Below, piece by piece: positions 35,011-46,744 of a stretch of 64,000 nucleotides of DNA. The notes below the pieces were generated by a model. That model saw only the letters and a list, made by a program, of their open reading frames with translations. It made no database searches and was not told the DNA's origin. Position 1 is the first letter of the stretch, and every line of letters begins with the position of its first letter. The stretch lies in assembly GCA_963989385.1 (NCBI GenBank), contig OZ022501.1, positions 21,104,102 through 21,168,101 on the forward strand, written 5' to 3'. This DNA is from Ctena decussata (lineage: Eukaryota; Mollusca; Bivalvia; Lucinida; Lucinidae). The position numbers were made by a program, and so were the translations under genes.

Positions 35011-35111
35011 TCTCCTATTTTCTCTAGGATCTGACATTGCAGCCACACAAATATGGGAGTAAAGGCTTGTCTCCTATTTCTCTACGATCTGACTTTGCAG
35101 CCACATAAATA
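35011..35111. repeat. Tandem duplication (~60-bp unit)
   Basis: GTCTCCTATTTTCTCTAGGA...CACAAATATG is followed by GTCTCCTATTTCTCTACGAT...CATAAATATG. Confidence 0.75.
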
Positions 35112-35540
35112 TGACCGCTCCGAGACTGTTCGTGCCAAGACTGGTCTTTGGAAGTCACAGCTAGTTGCACCACTAGTCGTAAGGTTGCATGACTGGTTGT
35201 GCAATCAGATGTCAGCAACATGACTGGGCGCATGATCTATCCTCAGGTCACATAATTGGTCATGTGGTCGCACGATTGTTTCCACGACCGTTCATAGGGT
35301 ACAATCGTAGCACGATTGGTTCCTCGAATTGTCGTGGGATTGAAGAGTGCCCCAATCAGCTACGATCATGCAAGACCGGCCGCGATTGCCATTGTTCATG
35401 CGGTCGTATTACGACTATGTAAGGCCACCTGCGATCTTCGATCCCCATAGGAAATACTGAGACCTCCCCGCGACTGATTTTGATCGGGAGACTGTCTGCG
35501 ACCACATTGTCTATGTGTCCGGGCGTGCAAATGTCACAAC
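35112..35540. other. CGAT/TGCGAC-rich unexplained repeat-like stretch
   Basis: Many variants of 'cacgattgg', 'cgtgggattg' and 'gatcatgcaagac' suggest a decayed dispersed repeat. The open frame at 35189-35422 has no recognisable protein features. Confidence 0.3.
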
Positions 35541-35580
35541 CTGGTTGGAGGCAGCTGTAACTGAATCATTACATCACTGC

Positions 35581-35815
35581 AAAACAACAAAACCAACAAA
35601 GTGGCATGTGCGGCAGCGAAGACTTAAATCAGCCTGGGCAGCCGCCCAGTGTGATCAGAGTCTTCGTTTTCCACATAGAGCTAATTTTGACCATCGGCTA
35701 CTCTTTAAGCGCACAGCGAAGACGTGACTTTGATCAGACTGGGCGGCTGCCCAGGCTGATCTGAGTTTCCGCTGGGCGCACATGCCATTTTGTTGGTTTT
35801 GTCGTGTCGGGGCTC
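35581..35815. mobile_element. Foldback MITE, family A copy 10 (left tip degraded)
   Basis: Starts AAAACAACAAAACCAACAAA without the usual GAGCCGCGACACG tip; right end GGTTTTGTCGTGTCGGGGCT. Confidence 0.8.
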
Positions 35816-36119
35816 ACATGTAGTCTGCTGTGTACAACTAAAATACAACTAAAATGCAGTGTTAATGTGAATAGCTTCACTGACATGTTTTCTCTGTCAT
35901 TTTCCAAAAGAAATACAACTTTCGTGACTTCCATTTGCTTTCTGGTCGACGAAGAACTTTGAAATTGAGTCTACTCATAAAGAAGAGAATTTGCTCGTAT
36001 TAATGGTTGTCATTGACATAGATAATCATTAAACACCATTTCTGCACACTTATCTCAAGCTACGTACTGGATTTTTTTATAACACAGAAAAGTACAAGCT
36101 GGAGACCAGTGGCAGCCAT

Positions 36120-36360
36120 ATACGTTTTTCGGGGATGGTTGGGTGGTGTGATGGTGCTGGCATAACTTCTAGTGCCTGGGCATCCTACTGATTTAGATAA
36201 TAGTAGGGCAAGGGCCTACTGTGCTTGCAGTAAGTGCGGGTGGGGTTGTTTGTACATTTTTTCTCCCTTTTCCTCGCTCTTTCTTTGGGAGACTGCCCGA
36301 TGTAGACTGAAATACTGTCTGAAAAAGCCGTTAAACCCAAAACAACCAACCAACCAATAT
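36120..36360 (+). mobile_element. SINE-like repeat, copy 2
   Basis: Matches 13150-13432 through GGGCAAGGGCCTACTGTGCT and TAGACTGAAATACTGTCTGA, ending GTTAAACCCAAAACAACCAA. Confidence 0.55.
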
Positions 36361-36399
36361 ACGTTTTGCACGCGCAGTATTGTATTTGTGGCATATTAA

Positions 36400-38389
36400 A
36401 TTTTGGAAATTCGTGAAGAAACCAAAAAGGAATTATTGCTAAAAGAGGGCCGACACAAATCGCATCCTAGGAGGCACACGATAAACAAGTTCCCAAAAGT
36501 ACCCTCATACAAGCATCAATTCTATAGAGGGACTATGGCACTTGACCTTCAGATAATAGAATAACTCGGGTTTGTATACCAAAAGCGCTTACACTGTTAA
36601 AATGTGACAAAGAACGCAGTCTTAGAACAGTAAACGATTATTTATTTAAAGTTTGAATTCCCATAAAACTTTTGGAAAATGCATGTTAGCGATGGCAACC
36701 GTGATGGCCGCCACTGGTATGAAAGTGCATGTTTTGCTGCTTGCTTGTGACCGATTTCGAGGACCTATCACAGGTACTTTTTACAGTCTACTGCAAAAAC
36801 AAATTGGTAAAATAACGACAATTGCTACTAATATAGTTAAAAGTATACTCCCTCGTATTTGGTTACGAAATAATCGCAAAATTATGATACTCGTAAGTTG
36901 TATGCAACTCAGTTAAAACTTTTGCAAAAAAATCTTCAGCGAAAACATCTTTGTTACGGAGGCAGAGACGATATATCAGCGCAAAGTTTTCTTGAATATT
37001 CACGAATATTCTGTAGTCATAAATTAAATGACGTTAATAAAAGTCGTTTCTCCAAGCATGTTTTAAATTTTATGATTGGTGGAGTAAATAACAGCAATAG
37101 CATTAACCTCTAATCCATGCACGTGAGTTCTTTTCAGCCAATAACTGTCCGAAGTCGATTAAAAAAGTGTTTAAAATTATTCAAGATATAACTTTACCCT
37201 GATTAAAAATGATTGCTGGGCGTATCCAGTCTTCATTTTTGGCGGGAAATGCGGTCCGCCATTCCACTCAAATCATAAATCTGGCAGATGAAAGTTCTAT
37301 TACTGGCGAGCATTATCATGCTTAGGATATACATGTGTACTTAATCGTGAGAAATTTAAAAGTTAAAAGAAACATTTACAAAAAATGGCCGCCACTGGTC
37401 GCACGCCAGTAGGACCACTACTTACAATGTGTTATTGCGGTATTCTGTATGCGTATGTTAACGTTATGGTTTTTGCCGGTTTTAAAAAGAATTGTGGGTA
37501 AGCGTCATTAGAAACCATGTAAACAAACTATAAAACTGAAGTAAAAATTGATAATTAAGGTATATATGCCTTTATTCATAGGAAAATTTGTCTGTAATAA
37601 GTTTTACCATAACAAGGCATAAATTCCGGGCCGATGAGTGCTGTATTCTTCCTAAATCAGCTGTTATAGAGAAGAAAGTGAAAGTAGACATTTTATCATA
37701 TATTTGTAGAATATAATCCATAGTCGGGTGCTTAAACATAATAATGTTGTCGGCCAACCTTAAACCTCTTTCCGGAAAGTCACTTTTATGCCGTAATTTG
37801 CCTTTTTCATCATTTCTTGTTATAGTATTCGGCGGAAGATGTTATGGTTTCTTTCGGCTAAGATATATCATCCTACGGTTAAATTGTCAACTATGATACA
37901 GTCTTCTACGGTTCTTGGCGGTGGTATTCATTCTCATCTTTTTGCAAACATTATGAATTGTATGAGTCAGATTTCAAGAAATGTCAATATAAATGAAAGA
38001 AAATGTATACAAACTTCTTTGCTGGCCTAAGATGGGGAATTTAATGGGTGTGACTCTCTCCTTCCTATCTTAATTGTAATAGTCATGATTAAATACATTT
38101 AATTCGTCCTTTTAAGTATAAAAAGATGTTTCTCCATATTTCCAGAAGAATATTTCGTTGCTGCCACTGTTTCAATGACATATCAACCTTTGAAGATGTC
38201 ATAAATCATAAAGCTGTAATCATTATGCACAGCAATAAACCACTCAGGCCCACATTCACAAACACAACTCAAACTCATTCTCGACTCATACTCCAGTAAG
38301 GTCGGTTGAAGTGACGCTCGAGTAAGCCTTGAATGCGTGAAGCTCAAATTTAAAGAGTAACTACACTTCAGGAACTGACTGAATCAGAT
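36400..38389. other. Unexplained 2-kb stretch
   Basis: Short open frames at 36653, 36898 and 37839 lack recognisable domains or clear splice context. The phrase 'atggccgccactgg' occurs at 36701 and 37384, hinting at a shared repeat. No gene is called. Confidence 0.3.
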
Positions 38390-40330
38390 CCCAAACCCTA
38401 TCCCCAACATCAAAGGGAAAGATTGACAAAGACATCCCAACAAACAATAAATTACAAGTGATAAGCCGAGTCAGCAGCTCTTTCCCAAATAGGTGGCAAC
38501 TCAGCTATCTTTATTGAACTAAATAATTTAGACCAACAGAAGGGCTACAACAGACTAAGCAAATTATACGAAAAACATTTAACAATTATTTTTACCTATT
38601 TTCTATTTTTATTATAGAAGGGTTAAAATGAGAACACAATAAATTAAACAGCACCGAACATAAAACAAATGCAACCGAAACGAAAGTACCGCCTTGGGAC
38701 GGTCAGTAATAACTACTGGGGGGTTTAAACCGGTGTTACTGGGCCCAAACCTTCACCGTCACCCTCCGCCGCGGTGCACACAATTAGTTGGTAGTTCGGT
38801 TCGTATGGAAGTCCCCTAACTCATCAGAGAGTCATCACGGTCAACAATTAAAATCAAGAATAGACCGTGATGAAGCAAGGATGAGCACTCGACAGCCAAA
38901 ACGTGTTGAGACACCTGGAGATCCCTGGGGCGTCAGCAACACCACTTGAGCACTGGAGCAAAAGAAGACCACCAGTTGAACTCCGGTGGGCCAAGAAACA
39001 GACAAACATCCGGCCCCAACCAACTAATATATAACTTTATGTAGGGGCTATCATAGAGTCTGAGCCCCAACCCACCGGCGTGCAATTAAAGAGGACAGCA
39101 AAATTGTCAACCGTGATTGGGTTAACCACTAAGCATGCAGACTGTCGCATTACATCTATGTTATAGCCATTGCGTTTAAATCGTATGATAATTTTCTTAA
39201 ATTGATCAAGAAATTATGTTTTCCCTACGATTTTGCGTAATTTATATACCAAGTCACCATAAAATTCAGGTTCCGATAGGCCTTGTTGCAAAAGTGACCT
39301 TAACCCTGTATTATATTAAGAAACCAATTCAAAGTGTCTACCATAAAATTTAGGAAAAGCTTTCCGAAGTTTATGATACCGATACCCCTGCTGTAAAAGC
39401 TTGGCAGTCAAACTTTTATTACGAGCATTGAAATCAGCCAAATGACTAGACACCCTAGCGAAGCGAATAAGCTGAGAAGTGTAAACACCAAAAGAGGTTG
39501 TGCGGGGAACATCACCATCCAAAAACGGAAAATTAGCAATGTCGAAACCAAAATCATCGCGTTTGTCATAAATTTTAGATGAAACAAATCCATCTAAAAT
39601 TGATAAATGTAAATCCAAAAATGGGGCCTCAGAAGTGTTTGCTTTATTTAACTGCAATTCAGCAGGATAAATTTGACTAACCATTCCTTCAAAATAAGGA
39701 TTGTCAATATTCAAAAGGTCGTCCAAGTATCTAGACGTTGAGTTGAATGCTTCAATGACATGAGCTTGAGTATCATCAGAAAGAGACATCAGAAAGTCTC
39801 TTTCATAGCAAAATAGAAACAAATCTGCTACAAGAGGAGCGCAGTTAGTACCCATCGGAATTCCTATAATTTTTCTGTGTAACTTAGTACCGAATCTGAT
39901 GAAAATGTTATCTAGAAGATATACTAAAGCATCACAAACATTTTGGCAAGACCACACTTTAAACCTTTTTTGGTCATCGGAAGTAAAATAAAAGCATGTT
40001 TATCATTGCAAGCAAGATAAAGAGCACACTCTCTCTGAAAAGAAGTCTCAATTAAATTCATTAGTTTCGTTTTTATTAAATTATGGGGCAAAGTTGTGCA
40101 GAGTGTAGAAAAATCGTATGTAGACAAACTAGACGCGCGATATCCTCTAGACTTCAGTTTATCAAGAACCTCGGTAGAATTTTTAATTGACCAAACCAAA
40201 TTTTTTCCTGACCGTTCGTAAACTTTTTCACAGTACCTAATTACATGAAATTTGATAGCGGTAAAGACAAGAAGTTGATAAGGACTTCTATGGTTAAGGC
40301 GTGAATTTTCCCCATGATTAAAAAATTTTA
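38390..40330 (-). mobile_element. Penelope-like retroelement, broken copy with its 3' flank
   Basis: A - strand reverse-transcriptase region (39316 to about 40230) is followed by a degraded C-terminal part (to about 39110) and a 3' region (38390-39110) carrying 'taccgccttgggacggtcag' and 'tactggggggtttaaaccgg'. Parts of this 3' region recur at 56955-57150 and 58735-59065. Just beyond the 5' side, 40275-40325 is an inverted near-match of 41163-41203. The family name is by motif resemblance. Confidence 0.7.
39316..40230 (-). pseudogene. Penelope-like reverse transcriptase, frameshifted
   Basis: The N-terminal part (from about 40230) reads YERSGKNLVWSIKNSTEVLD, then SLSTYDFSTLCTTLPHNLIK with the first catalytic D. 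A shift near 39985 moves to the second frame: WSCQNVCDALVYLLDNIFIR, IPMGTNCAPLVADLF, then RYLDDLLNIDN with the catalytic DD, and EAPFLDLHLSI. A stop follows FELVS at 39316. The same frame past the stop still reads SLLQQGLSEPEFYGDLVYKL, and further on RQSACLVVNPITV, so the copy is broken by one frameshift and at least two stops. No GIY-YIG domain is visible. Confidence 0.75.
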
Positions 40331-42029
40331 CGGATCACTGACTTCTGCTTTGCATTTATGACTATGACATGTAACTTGCATGACAAATGAATTTTCAACT
40401 GTTTGTGTCTATGTAAAGTACGTTAAACAAACGTTGACGTTGACGTCATTGTTGAGATAAATTGTAAATTATCCTTAAACTGATCGTTTAAATGATGATT
40501 TATTGTATACATTTCACCCTTTTTTGACTTACATTACTTACATAACAGACAACACTGGATAGTTTTGACTATAAGTATGTGACCTTGACCTCATTTCAAG
40601 GTCATGGTACACAATATAATCATTGAAGATCACAAAGCTACTGTTGACCATTCTTCTTCTTTGGCTTACTGAGTATCGTCCCCCCCCCCGTGACCCAGCT
40701 TCCCACTCATATATATTACATACTTGCATAGCATAAGTCTGCTGCATGAAGGAAATGCTGGGTCACGGGGGGAAAGTACTTGTACTTTAATTATAGTGAA
40801 GCGTTCTATTTTGGCTAGTTTGACCGGAAGTGTAACTATGGTTTTGCATGTTTAAATGCCAGTCAGGCGTAACAAGAAGAAAATCATTACTTTGTATTGT
40901 GATATGCGTGTATTTAGCATGCATTTATGACAAAAATGTATGGAATGAATGACTGGTTTCAATACTTTTATTACCTCAAAAGATGAGGTATGCGAAAACC
41001 TTGAATTTAGGGTAGGTAGGGTCAGAATGGATTATCTCCCCATGTCTTTGGGTCTGAATCACAAATGATCTGATTTCATACGGTTTACATATTTGTGGAA
41101 GCTCTGCTAAGAAAAAATTGCACACTTTATACTTTTGAAAATTCGGACCTGTCGCGCCGGTCTAATGGGGAAATTCCTCGCCTTAATCATAGAAGTCCTT
41201 TGGAAAGTTCAGTAGTTAAGTGGTACAAGCACTAGAATTAGCAACAAACCTGGCTTTATATGGTCGTTTATGAAGTTAAGGTAACCAGTAGATCGTAGGA
41301 AGTTTGTCCTGCCGTTCCTCTACATTTACAGAAAACTTGAGGGCTATATCATTACAGTGCCTAAAGACAACAGACTTTTCGTCTTCTGAAGTCTCTTCAT
41401 AGGCCTTAGTATACAGTTTTGGTATTCATTTTGTCTTCGTGGAGGAGACTCTAGCTACACTCCAGTTAGACTCGCCTCATGTAAAGGTTAGTGTGGACCC
41501 AGACCGGACCTCCTAAAGTATATAACCTGTAATGACTCTAAATTTTGAGACATGGTTGACTTAACACTGTAGAATTAAATCATACTAACTGTACAATTCG
41601 TTAAATTATAAATATACCGCGGGAACTATGCTTTTCTACTTGACGTCTGAGCGTCCGTCCGGTTTACCTTGCTGTGTCTGAAGAAGCGTTCATGGTATAG
41701 CCTCTTAAACATCGGTCATGGATTCGATACCGTCCTTCTCCAGTATTTTGGCTGAAACGTTAATCGATTTTCCTATTCTCGTACAGTGATTTTTTCACTA
41801 TTTTGGGAATTGTGCCGGTGCCCACAGAATTGGGACAAATCTCTTTATATTTTCCTTAAATTTGAAATTTCAGAACACCTATATTGGCTCAAGTGGTGGG
41901 ATAGGGGACATGAAACTGAATATATAATATTTAAATGCAATTATAGCTATACATCTGCCAGTTCTGCAAGCAAGTAAGTAAATTTGTGCGTGTAGATCCT
42001 TAGAAAAATTCTTCCTGCAACCGGGAATT
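40331..42029. other. Mostly unexplained stretch
   Basis: Contains the GC-rich hairpin at 40679 and the partial inverted match at 41163-41203 listed elsewhere. Nothing else is recognised. Confidence 0.3.
40679..40775. repeat. C-run hairpin element
   Basis: CCCCCCGTGACCCAGC at the left faces GCTGGGTCACGGGGGG at the right, separated by ~60 bp. A related pair is at 54976-55095. Confidence 0.65.
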
Positions 42030-42201
42030 TTTCAACTTGCGAGTGAGTGAACTCGGGGTTAACGTCCAACCAACAACGAGGTCTTATGGAGTCGGGACCT
42101 CGGTTTAAAGTCTCATCCGAAAGACCGGAAAAGCGGGGGATCGATCTTGTGACCCCTGGATTGGTAGTCCGGACTGTTATCCACTATACTACAGCCGCTC
42201 C
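42030..42201 (-). mobile_element. tRNA-derived SINE, copy 1
   Basis: The - strand begins GGCTGTAGTATAGTGGATAA (tRNA-like 5' half with A-box character), has an anticodon-loop-like CTACCAA, then GATCGATCCCCC (degraded B box), followed by GGTCTTTCGGATGAGACTTT and a tail GTTGTTGGTTGGACGTTAAC. It shares the body with 44520-44664. Confidence 0.75.
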
Positions 42202-42334
42202 TTTCAACTTGCAGTTGGGGAAAAAAGATACTATTTTGAATTGGGACTGGTGCCTTTTATGGGAACCGCTTATATAGAGAAAAAAATCACTGTCGTATCA
42301 CTGTATTTACTGTTGTTTAACTCTACCTCCTGGT

Positions 42335-42410
42335 AGTTTCTGCGAGCCCCCCCCCCCCCTTCGCCCCCAGCCTCCTCCCCCCCCCACAAAAAGACGACCC
42401 CTTCCCGCCT
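42335..42410. other. C-rich low-complexity tract
   Basis: Runs of C around 42348-42400 interrupted by TTCGCC and AAAAAGACGA. Confidence 0.7.
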
Positions 42411-42625
42411 TCACACGTCGTATGCGCTTTCTTTACTTGTTTCGTGAACAGCTTTTATACCACGAATTTTATCCAAACTAGTCATATACTAGTTTAGTGG
42501 CACGGGGACAACGTTTTTGCATGCAATGAACAGCTTCGATGATACTAAAATTAATTGTTATGGGCGTGTTTCTAGATCATTGAAACCTCTCCATCCCCAC
42601 CCCCACCCCAATAGACGATGTATGC

Positions 42626-42680
42626 TATGGGGGTCCGTCCGTCCGTTCGTTCATCCGTCTGTCTGTCCGACTGTCCACAA
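42626..42680. repeat. GTCC/GTCTGTCC degenerate microsatellite
   Basis: GGTCCGTCCGTCCGTTCGTT then CATCCGTCTGTCTGTCCGAC, the type of run that often lies near ends of tandem-core elements (compare 7100-7140). Confidence 0.7.
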
Positions 42681-42699
42681 GTCTTTGGTTCCGTCCGTT

Positions 42700-44030
42700 T
42701 TAATTGCTTAAATTTCAGTAACCACAAGTGAATTTTTCTTATGTTATTTGTACCAAACTTGGATATAACTGACTTTGATACTGAGAGGGCTGGAGATTAA
42801 AATAGCCATATGAAGACAGTAATATTTTGTATTAAAGTGTTTGTTATTATTATTATTCATTAATTATTTTCTTGCGTATTTTTGAAACTAATGCTATGTA
42901 GCAGTACTTGATTCAAGATCAGCTAAGGTTCTGTAGCTAATGTCAAAGTAGAACATTTATGTTGAGCACCCTCTTTAAATATTGTATAAAAATGAAAATG
43001 AAAAAAAAAATATAAAAAAAACACAATGTGTATGTTGAAGCTTAGTACTTGCAAAGATTTTATTCGTTTGAACATACATATCCCACCCCTTCCCCTAATC
43101 ACACCACTACCACCTATATCCAAAGGGAAGAATTCTCGTTATAGTTACGGGATTTTTTTCGATAATATCCAAGAGGGTCGGAGATAAGCGATTACCCTTG
43201 TACGGTTCTCAGTTTAACAGGAAAATGTATAGAAGCTCAAAAATAAATTATACTTTCTTATTTAACATATTTTCCGACATTAAATTAAAACGTCTAGCTC
43301 AAAAGAGCATTTCAAGCTCTTTAATCTGGTATAACAATTATAGAAATGCGTCAATGAGAAGTTTCTTCCATCAGAGCCCATAGTTTTCTTTCTACAAACC
43401 ATAAGTTTCTTTACACAATTTATTCAATTTACGCGAATCTTCGTTTTTGGACCTAAATAACATATATAAATTAAGATTTGCGAATCTATTATAACGTATG
43501 AGCTGATTACAAAGATGTATTTTTACATACATAGCTAAATGGGAAATTTCTTCTCTGAACGCCTAATTTTGCTAACTATTGATTCGAAGCTTGGTCGAAA
43601 ATTTTCTCTCTATTGACCATTAAGACACTGGAATTTGTGGCCAAGGGCTAAAATTAACAGGTAGTATAGAGTTATCGATTTGACACCGTAACGAGTTTTC
43701 TTCCAGATGGCAAAAGGAGTTTGGGTTTGGAGTATATTGTTTTCAATCTGTCCGCCAGCCTGCTGTCCGCATTTTAGGTTTTTACTTATACCGCATTTGT
43801 CGGAATTCAGTGACATTTTTAACATATATTTATGATGACTTGAGACAAGTCAGCCCTAAAAAAGGGACCCGAAGAGGTTTTTGAAGGAATTACATTTCTT
43901 GGTAGATCTAGTTTCCGCTAAAAATCTGTAAATAGTGTCAGAGAGTTTCCTTTTTTAAAAGTTATATTCTAGCTCAACATTGTTAAGATATCAGTCAAGT
44001 TAGAAATTCGGCTGGTTTTTGACAGGTTTG
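42700..44030. other. Unexplained stretch
   Basis: AT-rich with short spurious frames; no gene or repeat boundary recognised. Confidence 0.3.
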
Positions 44031-44034
44031 GAGT

Positions 44035-44238
44035 TGTTGTTTGTTTGGGGTTTAACGGCTATAAGTGAGAAAGAACGCAGTTTGTCCGCCTGTACGGTCG
44101 ATAATGCACTCGCTAAAGCTAGGTTTATGTCTCCGTACAGGAGGACGAACCATGCTCTAGCTTACACTAGAAAGACTCGCCTACACCAAACGTAGCCCAA
44201 CCCGACCGTGTGTGAATGAGTATGTGTGGGGAGGGCTC

Positions 44239-44282
<44 letters not shown>

Positions 44283-44335
44283 GGAGACGTCTGAATATAG
44301 ACTTAATATTTTTTAAACGACATTATAGCTGAAAA
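44035..44335. mobile_element. SINE-like or MITE-like repeat with CT microsatellite
   Basis: Starts TTTGGGGTTTAACGGC, contains 'ggtttatgtctccgtacagg' and a CT tract (44233-44281), and ends near 'gtctgaatatagacttaata', resembling the 3' part of the repeats at 13150 and 36120. Confidence 0.45.
44233..44281. repeat. (CT)n microsatellite
   Basis: CT dinucleotides with one TATC interruption. Confidence 0.95.
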
Positions 44336-44410
44336 GAAATACAAATCACATGACGTAAGCCAAAACTCTGTCTGTGAAACGCAGCACCCTTAAAATAATT
44401 CTTAACTTGT

Positions 44411-44441
44411 CACACACACACACACACACACAGAGAGAGAA
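44411..44441. repeat. (CA)n(GA)n microsatellite
   Basis: ACACACACACACACACACAC followed by AGAGAGAGA. Confidence 0.9.
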
Positions 44442-44519
44442 AACCCGATAAAGAAAAATGTATAACATAGAAGCCATCTGGCCTATAACAACAGCTTTTG
44501 GTAGTCGTGCTTCTTCGCA

Positions 44520-44664
44520 TTGTTACTCCAGACTACCAATCCAGGGGTCGCAGGTTCGATCCCCCGCTTCTCCGGTCTTTCGGATGAGACTTTAAACCGA
44601 GGTCCCGTCTCCATATGACCTCGTTGTTGGTGGGACGTTAAACCCGAGTTAACTCACTAACTAA
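44520..44664 (+). mobile_element. tRNA-derived SINE, copy 2
   Basis: CTACCAATCCAGGGGTCGCA, then a B box GGTTCGATCCC (44553-44563), GGTCTTTCGGATGAGACTTT and the tail GGTGGGACGTTAAACCCGAG. Its 5' tRNA-like half is missing or replaced, compared with 42030-42201. Confidence 0.75.
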
Positions 44665-44814
44665 CTCTTCGCATTGTCATATCATAGCCATGAAATCGCT
44701 GAAATATTTATCAAAATTAACTCGAGCCGCCGTCGAGGGAGCTTCACCACCTTACTTACTGGAGTTTACTTTAGCTGCACTTATGTCTATGAATGCGACT
44801 TGACCTTACCTAGA

Positions 44815-45085
44815 GCCGGGCCGGGTAGCGCAATCGGTAGGGCACCTGACTCGTAAGTCAGAGGTCCGGGGTTCGAATCCCGGTCTGGCCACATACTTTC
44901 GTTTCTTCTTCCGCTGATTCAAGAAGGGCAGTTGTCAGTTACTGGCGAAAGTATGTGCACTGAGTACTGGTTAACCGCTTAGGAGGTCTAAGCCTGCCCT
45001 GGAATAGTGTGGTTAGGTTAACTGACCGTCCCGACATGACCTTAGTTGTTTACCGTGGACGTTAAGCATCAAATCAACCAACTGA
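44815..45085 (+). mobile_element. tRNA-derived SINE (Thr-like head) with long body
   Basis: The head GCCGGGCCGGGTAGCGCAAT, a loop around CTGACTCGTAAGTCAG and a perfect B box GGTTCGAATCC (44870-44880), ending CCCGGTCTGGCCA, looks like a tRNA. The anticodon stem-loop is one base off canonical, and the body runs straight on, through GGCGAAAGTATGTGCACTGA and GTTAACCGCTTAGGAGGTCT, to GGACGTTAAGCATCAAATCA. The same body recurs at 46195-46330, so this is a SINE and not a working tRNA gene. Confidence 0.8.
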
Positions 45086-45089
45086 CCTT

Positions 45090-45980
45090 ACCTAGAGACA
45101 ATCGTTGAATTTGAGTTTAGTTTGCAAATAGGGACTTCAGTATTAAAAAACAAGTTAATAGTTTATATGCATGCACCGAAAAAGTCTAAGATCAGCCAGT
45201 CTGTCTATGATGTTTTACAATTATCCAACTTATATTGAAGTTGTGATCACTAAGGGTCTTATGATATTCTCGGAGATCTTGGGTTCTTTTTCCGATCAGG
45301 ACAGGTGGTTCTTAAAGCATTTGCTAAAATCGCCTTGCACACATATGTTTACCATCTCGATTTTACTATTTTGCTTTTCATGTCACAATATCCACCGTAG
45401 GAAACATAAACGTCCACCGTAGAATACGTTAGCATAACATTCGAAAACCAATACATAAGGTTTGAATTAGCCGTAGAAAACTATAAAACCTTTTTTCTAA
45501 AATTCACATGTTTTCATACATTCGTGCATGCTGCAGTAAATATTGGTGTACATTTACAACTTAGTGCAATATTCCTCTGCTTGGACAAATACAGGAGTAA
45601 ATAGAGCCAGTAAAAACCTACTTATGAGGACTTAGATTCTCGCTAAGCCTATTTCGATAAAACTGCCAAAGAAACGAATTTTTTTACGTGCAAAGGGATA
45701 GCAGTAAGAGTTCGAGTTCTTCGGCACAGCATAAAAGGCTATATTTGCATTAAAATATGAAAATTAATATTTATTTTGTTAAAATCGTCTGCTAAACGGC
45801 CGTTAACATTAGAAATCTTCATCAAAAGCCGTAGAAAATCGTAACGTTAACCGTATCATGCAGAATCCTGAAATAACACATTGTAGGTAGTGAGGACAAC
45901 TGTAATAAAAATAAAGCATGCACCTGTACGTAACTTGATTGCAGTGAACATTTTTTTACTGCCTGTTTATGCCCGACATG
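45090..45980. other. Unexplained stretch
   Basis: No feature recognised; the frame at 45171-45422 has no domain or splice support. Confidence 0.3.
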
Positions 45981-46150
45981 TGTGGGTCTATGGGCCAGTA
46001 CAATCGCTCTCTCTACAGGTATGCTTGCATAACGAGAACTTCGGGTAGTGCGGTTACATTTTGCCATATAGTCTGTGGGTCTATGGGCCAGTACTATCGC
46101 TATCTCTACAGGTATGTTTGCATAACGAGTTCGGTGGAGGTGGTTACACT
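45981..46150. repeat. Tandem duplication (93-bp unit)
   Basis: TGTGGGTCTATGGGCCAGTA to GGTTACA... starts at 45981 and again at 46074, about 90% alike by eye. It explains the overlapping frames here. Confidence 0.85.
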
Positions 46151-46194
46151 ATACTCTGACCTCAATAAAATCATGGAAAATAGGGCTGTTGTCG

Positions 46195-46330
46195 TGTTGT
46201 TGCTATACGTCCACGGTAAACAGCGGTGGTCATGTCGGGACGGTCAGTTTACCTAGCCGCACTATTCCTTGGCAGGCTTAGACCTCCTAAGCGGTTAACC
46301 AGTACTTAGCGCACACACTTTCGCCATTAA
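46195..46330 (-). mobile_element. SINE body fragment
   Basis: The reverse complement matches 44945-45065, including GTACTGGTTAACCGCTTAGG and CTGACCGTCCCGACATGACC. The tRNA-like head is absent. Confidence 0.75.
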
Positions 46331-46406
46331 CTGGAAAATATGGTCAGTTGACTTTCTAGTCAAAATTTCAAGATACGCATTGCCCATATGTACTTGGCCT
46401 CGTATT

Positions 46407-46743
46407 ATCACAGGGTATAATCGATTCCGCCAATTTTCGCTTCCTGCAGAGACTGTCCGTCATATTTGGCTTCCGCCGAGACTGTCCGCGAACTCTTGCT
46501 TCCTGCAGAGAGTACTGTCCTCGAGAAATGGCTTCCTGCCGAGACTGTCCGCGTGATTCTGCTTCCTGCCGAGAGCCTCGGCAGGAAGCAGAATCACACG
46601 GACAGTCTCTGCAGAAAGCCATTTATCATGTACAGAAGTCTCGGCAGGAAGCAAGAGTTCGTGGACAGTCTCGGCGGAAGCCAAACATGATGTACAGTCT
46701 CTGCAGGAAGCGAAAATTAGCGGAATCGATTATACCCTGTGAT
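46407..46743. repeat. 337-bp palindrome built from mirrored 30-bp units
   Basis: ATCACAGGGTATAATCGATT and on matches the complement of the sequence ending at 46743; the centre is near 46575 (CTGCCGAGAGCCTCGGCAG). Each arm carries four units of the form CTGCCGAGACTGTCC, about ten variable bases, then GCTTC. The variable parts (cgtcatattt, cgcgaactctt, ctcgagaaat, cgcgtgattct) recur in mirrored order in the other arm. The overlapping frames here are spurious. Confidence 0.9.
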
Positions 46744-46744
46744 T

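Noticed and set aside
36653..37113. Two overlapping frames of 87 and 71 codons, considered as a small gene
   Set aside because: No signal peptide, domain, clear splice sites or repeat of the frame elsewhere; the frames overlap in different phases.
44816..44891. Functional tRNA-Thr(CGT) gene
   Set aside because: The B box is perfect, but the anticodon stem-loop is one base off canonical and the sequence runs directly into a SINE body found elsewhere.
46407..46743. CRISPR-like array (regular conserved units with variable spacers)
   Set aside because: The units are mirrored in inverted orientation, the conserved part is not flanked as in CRISPR, and the genome is eukaryotic.
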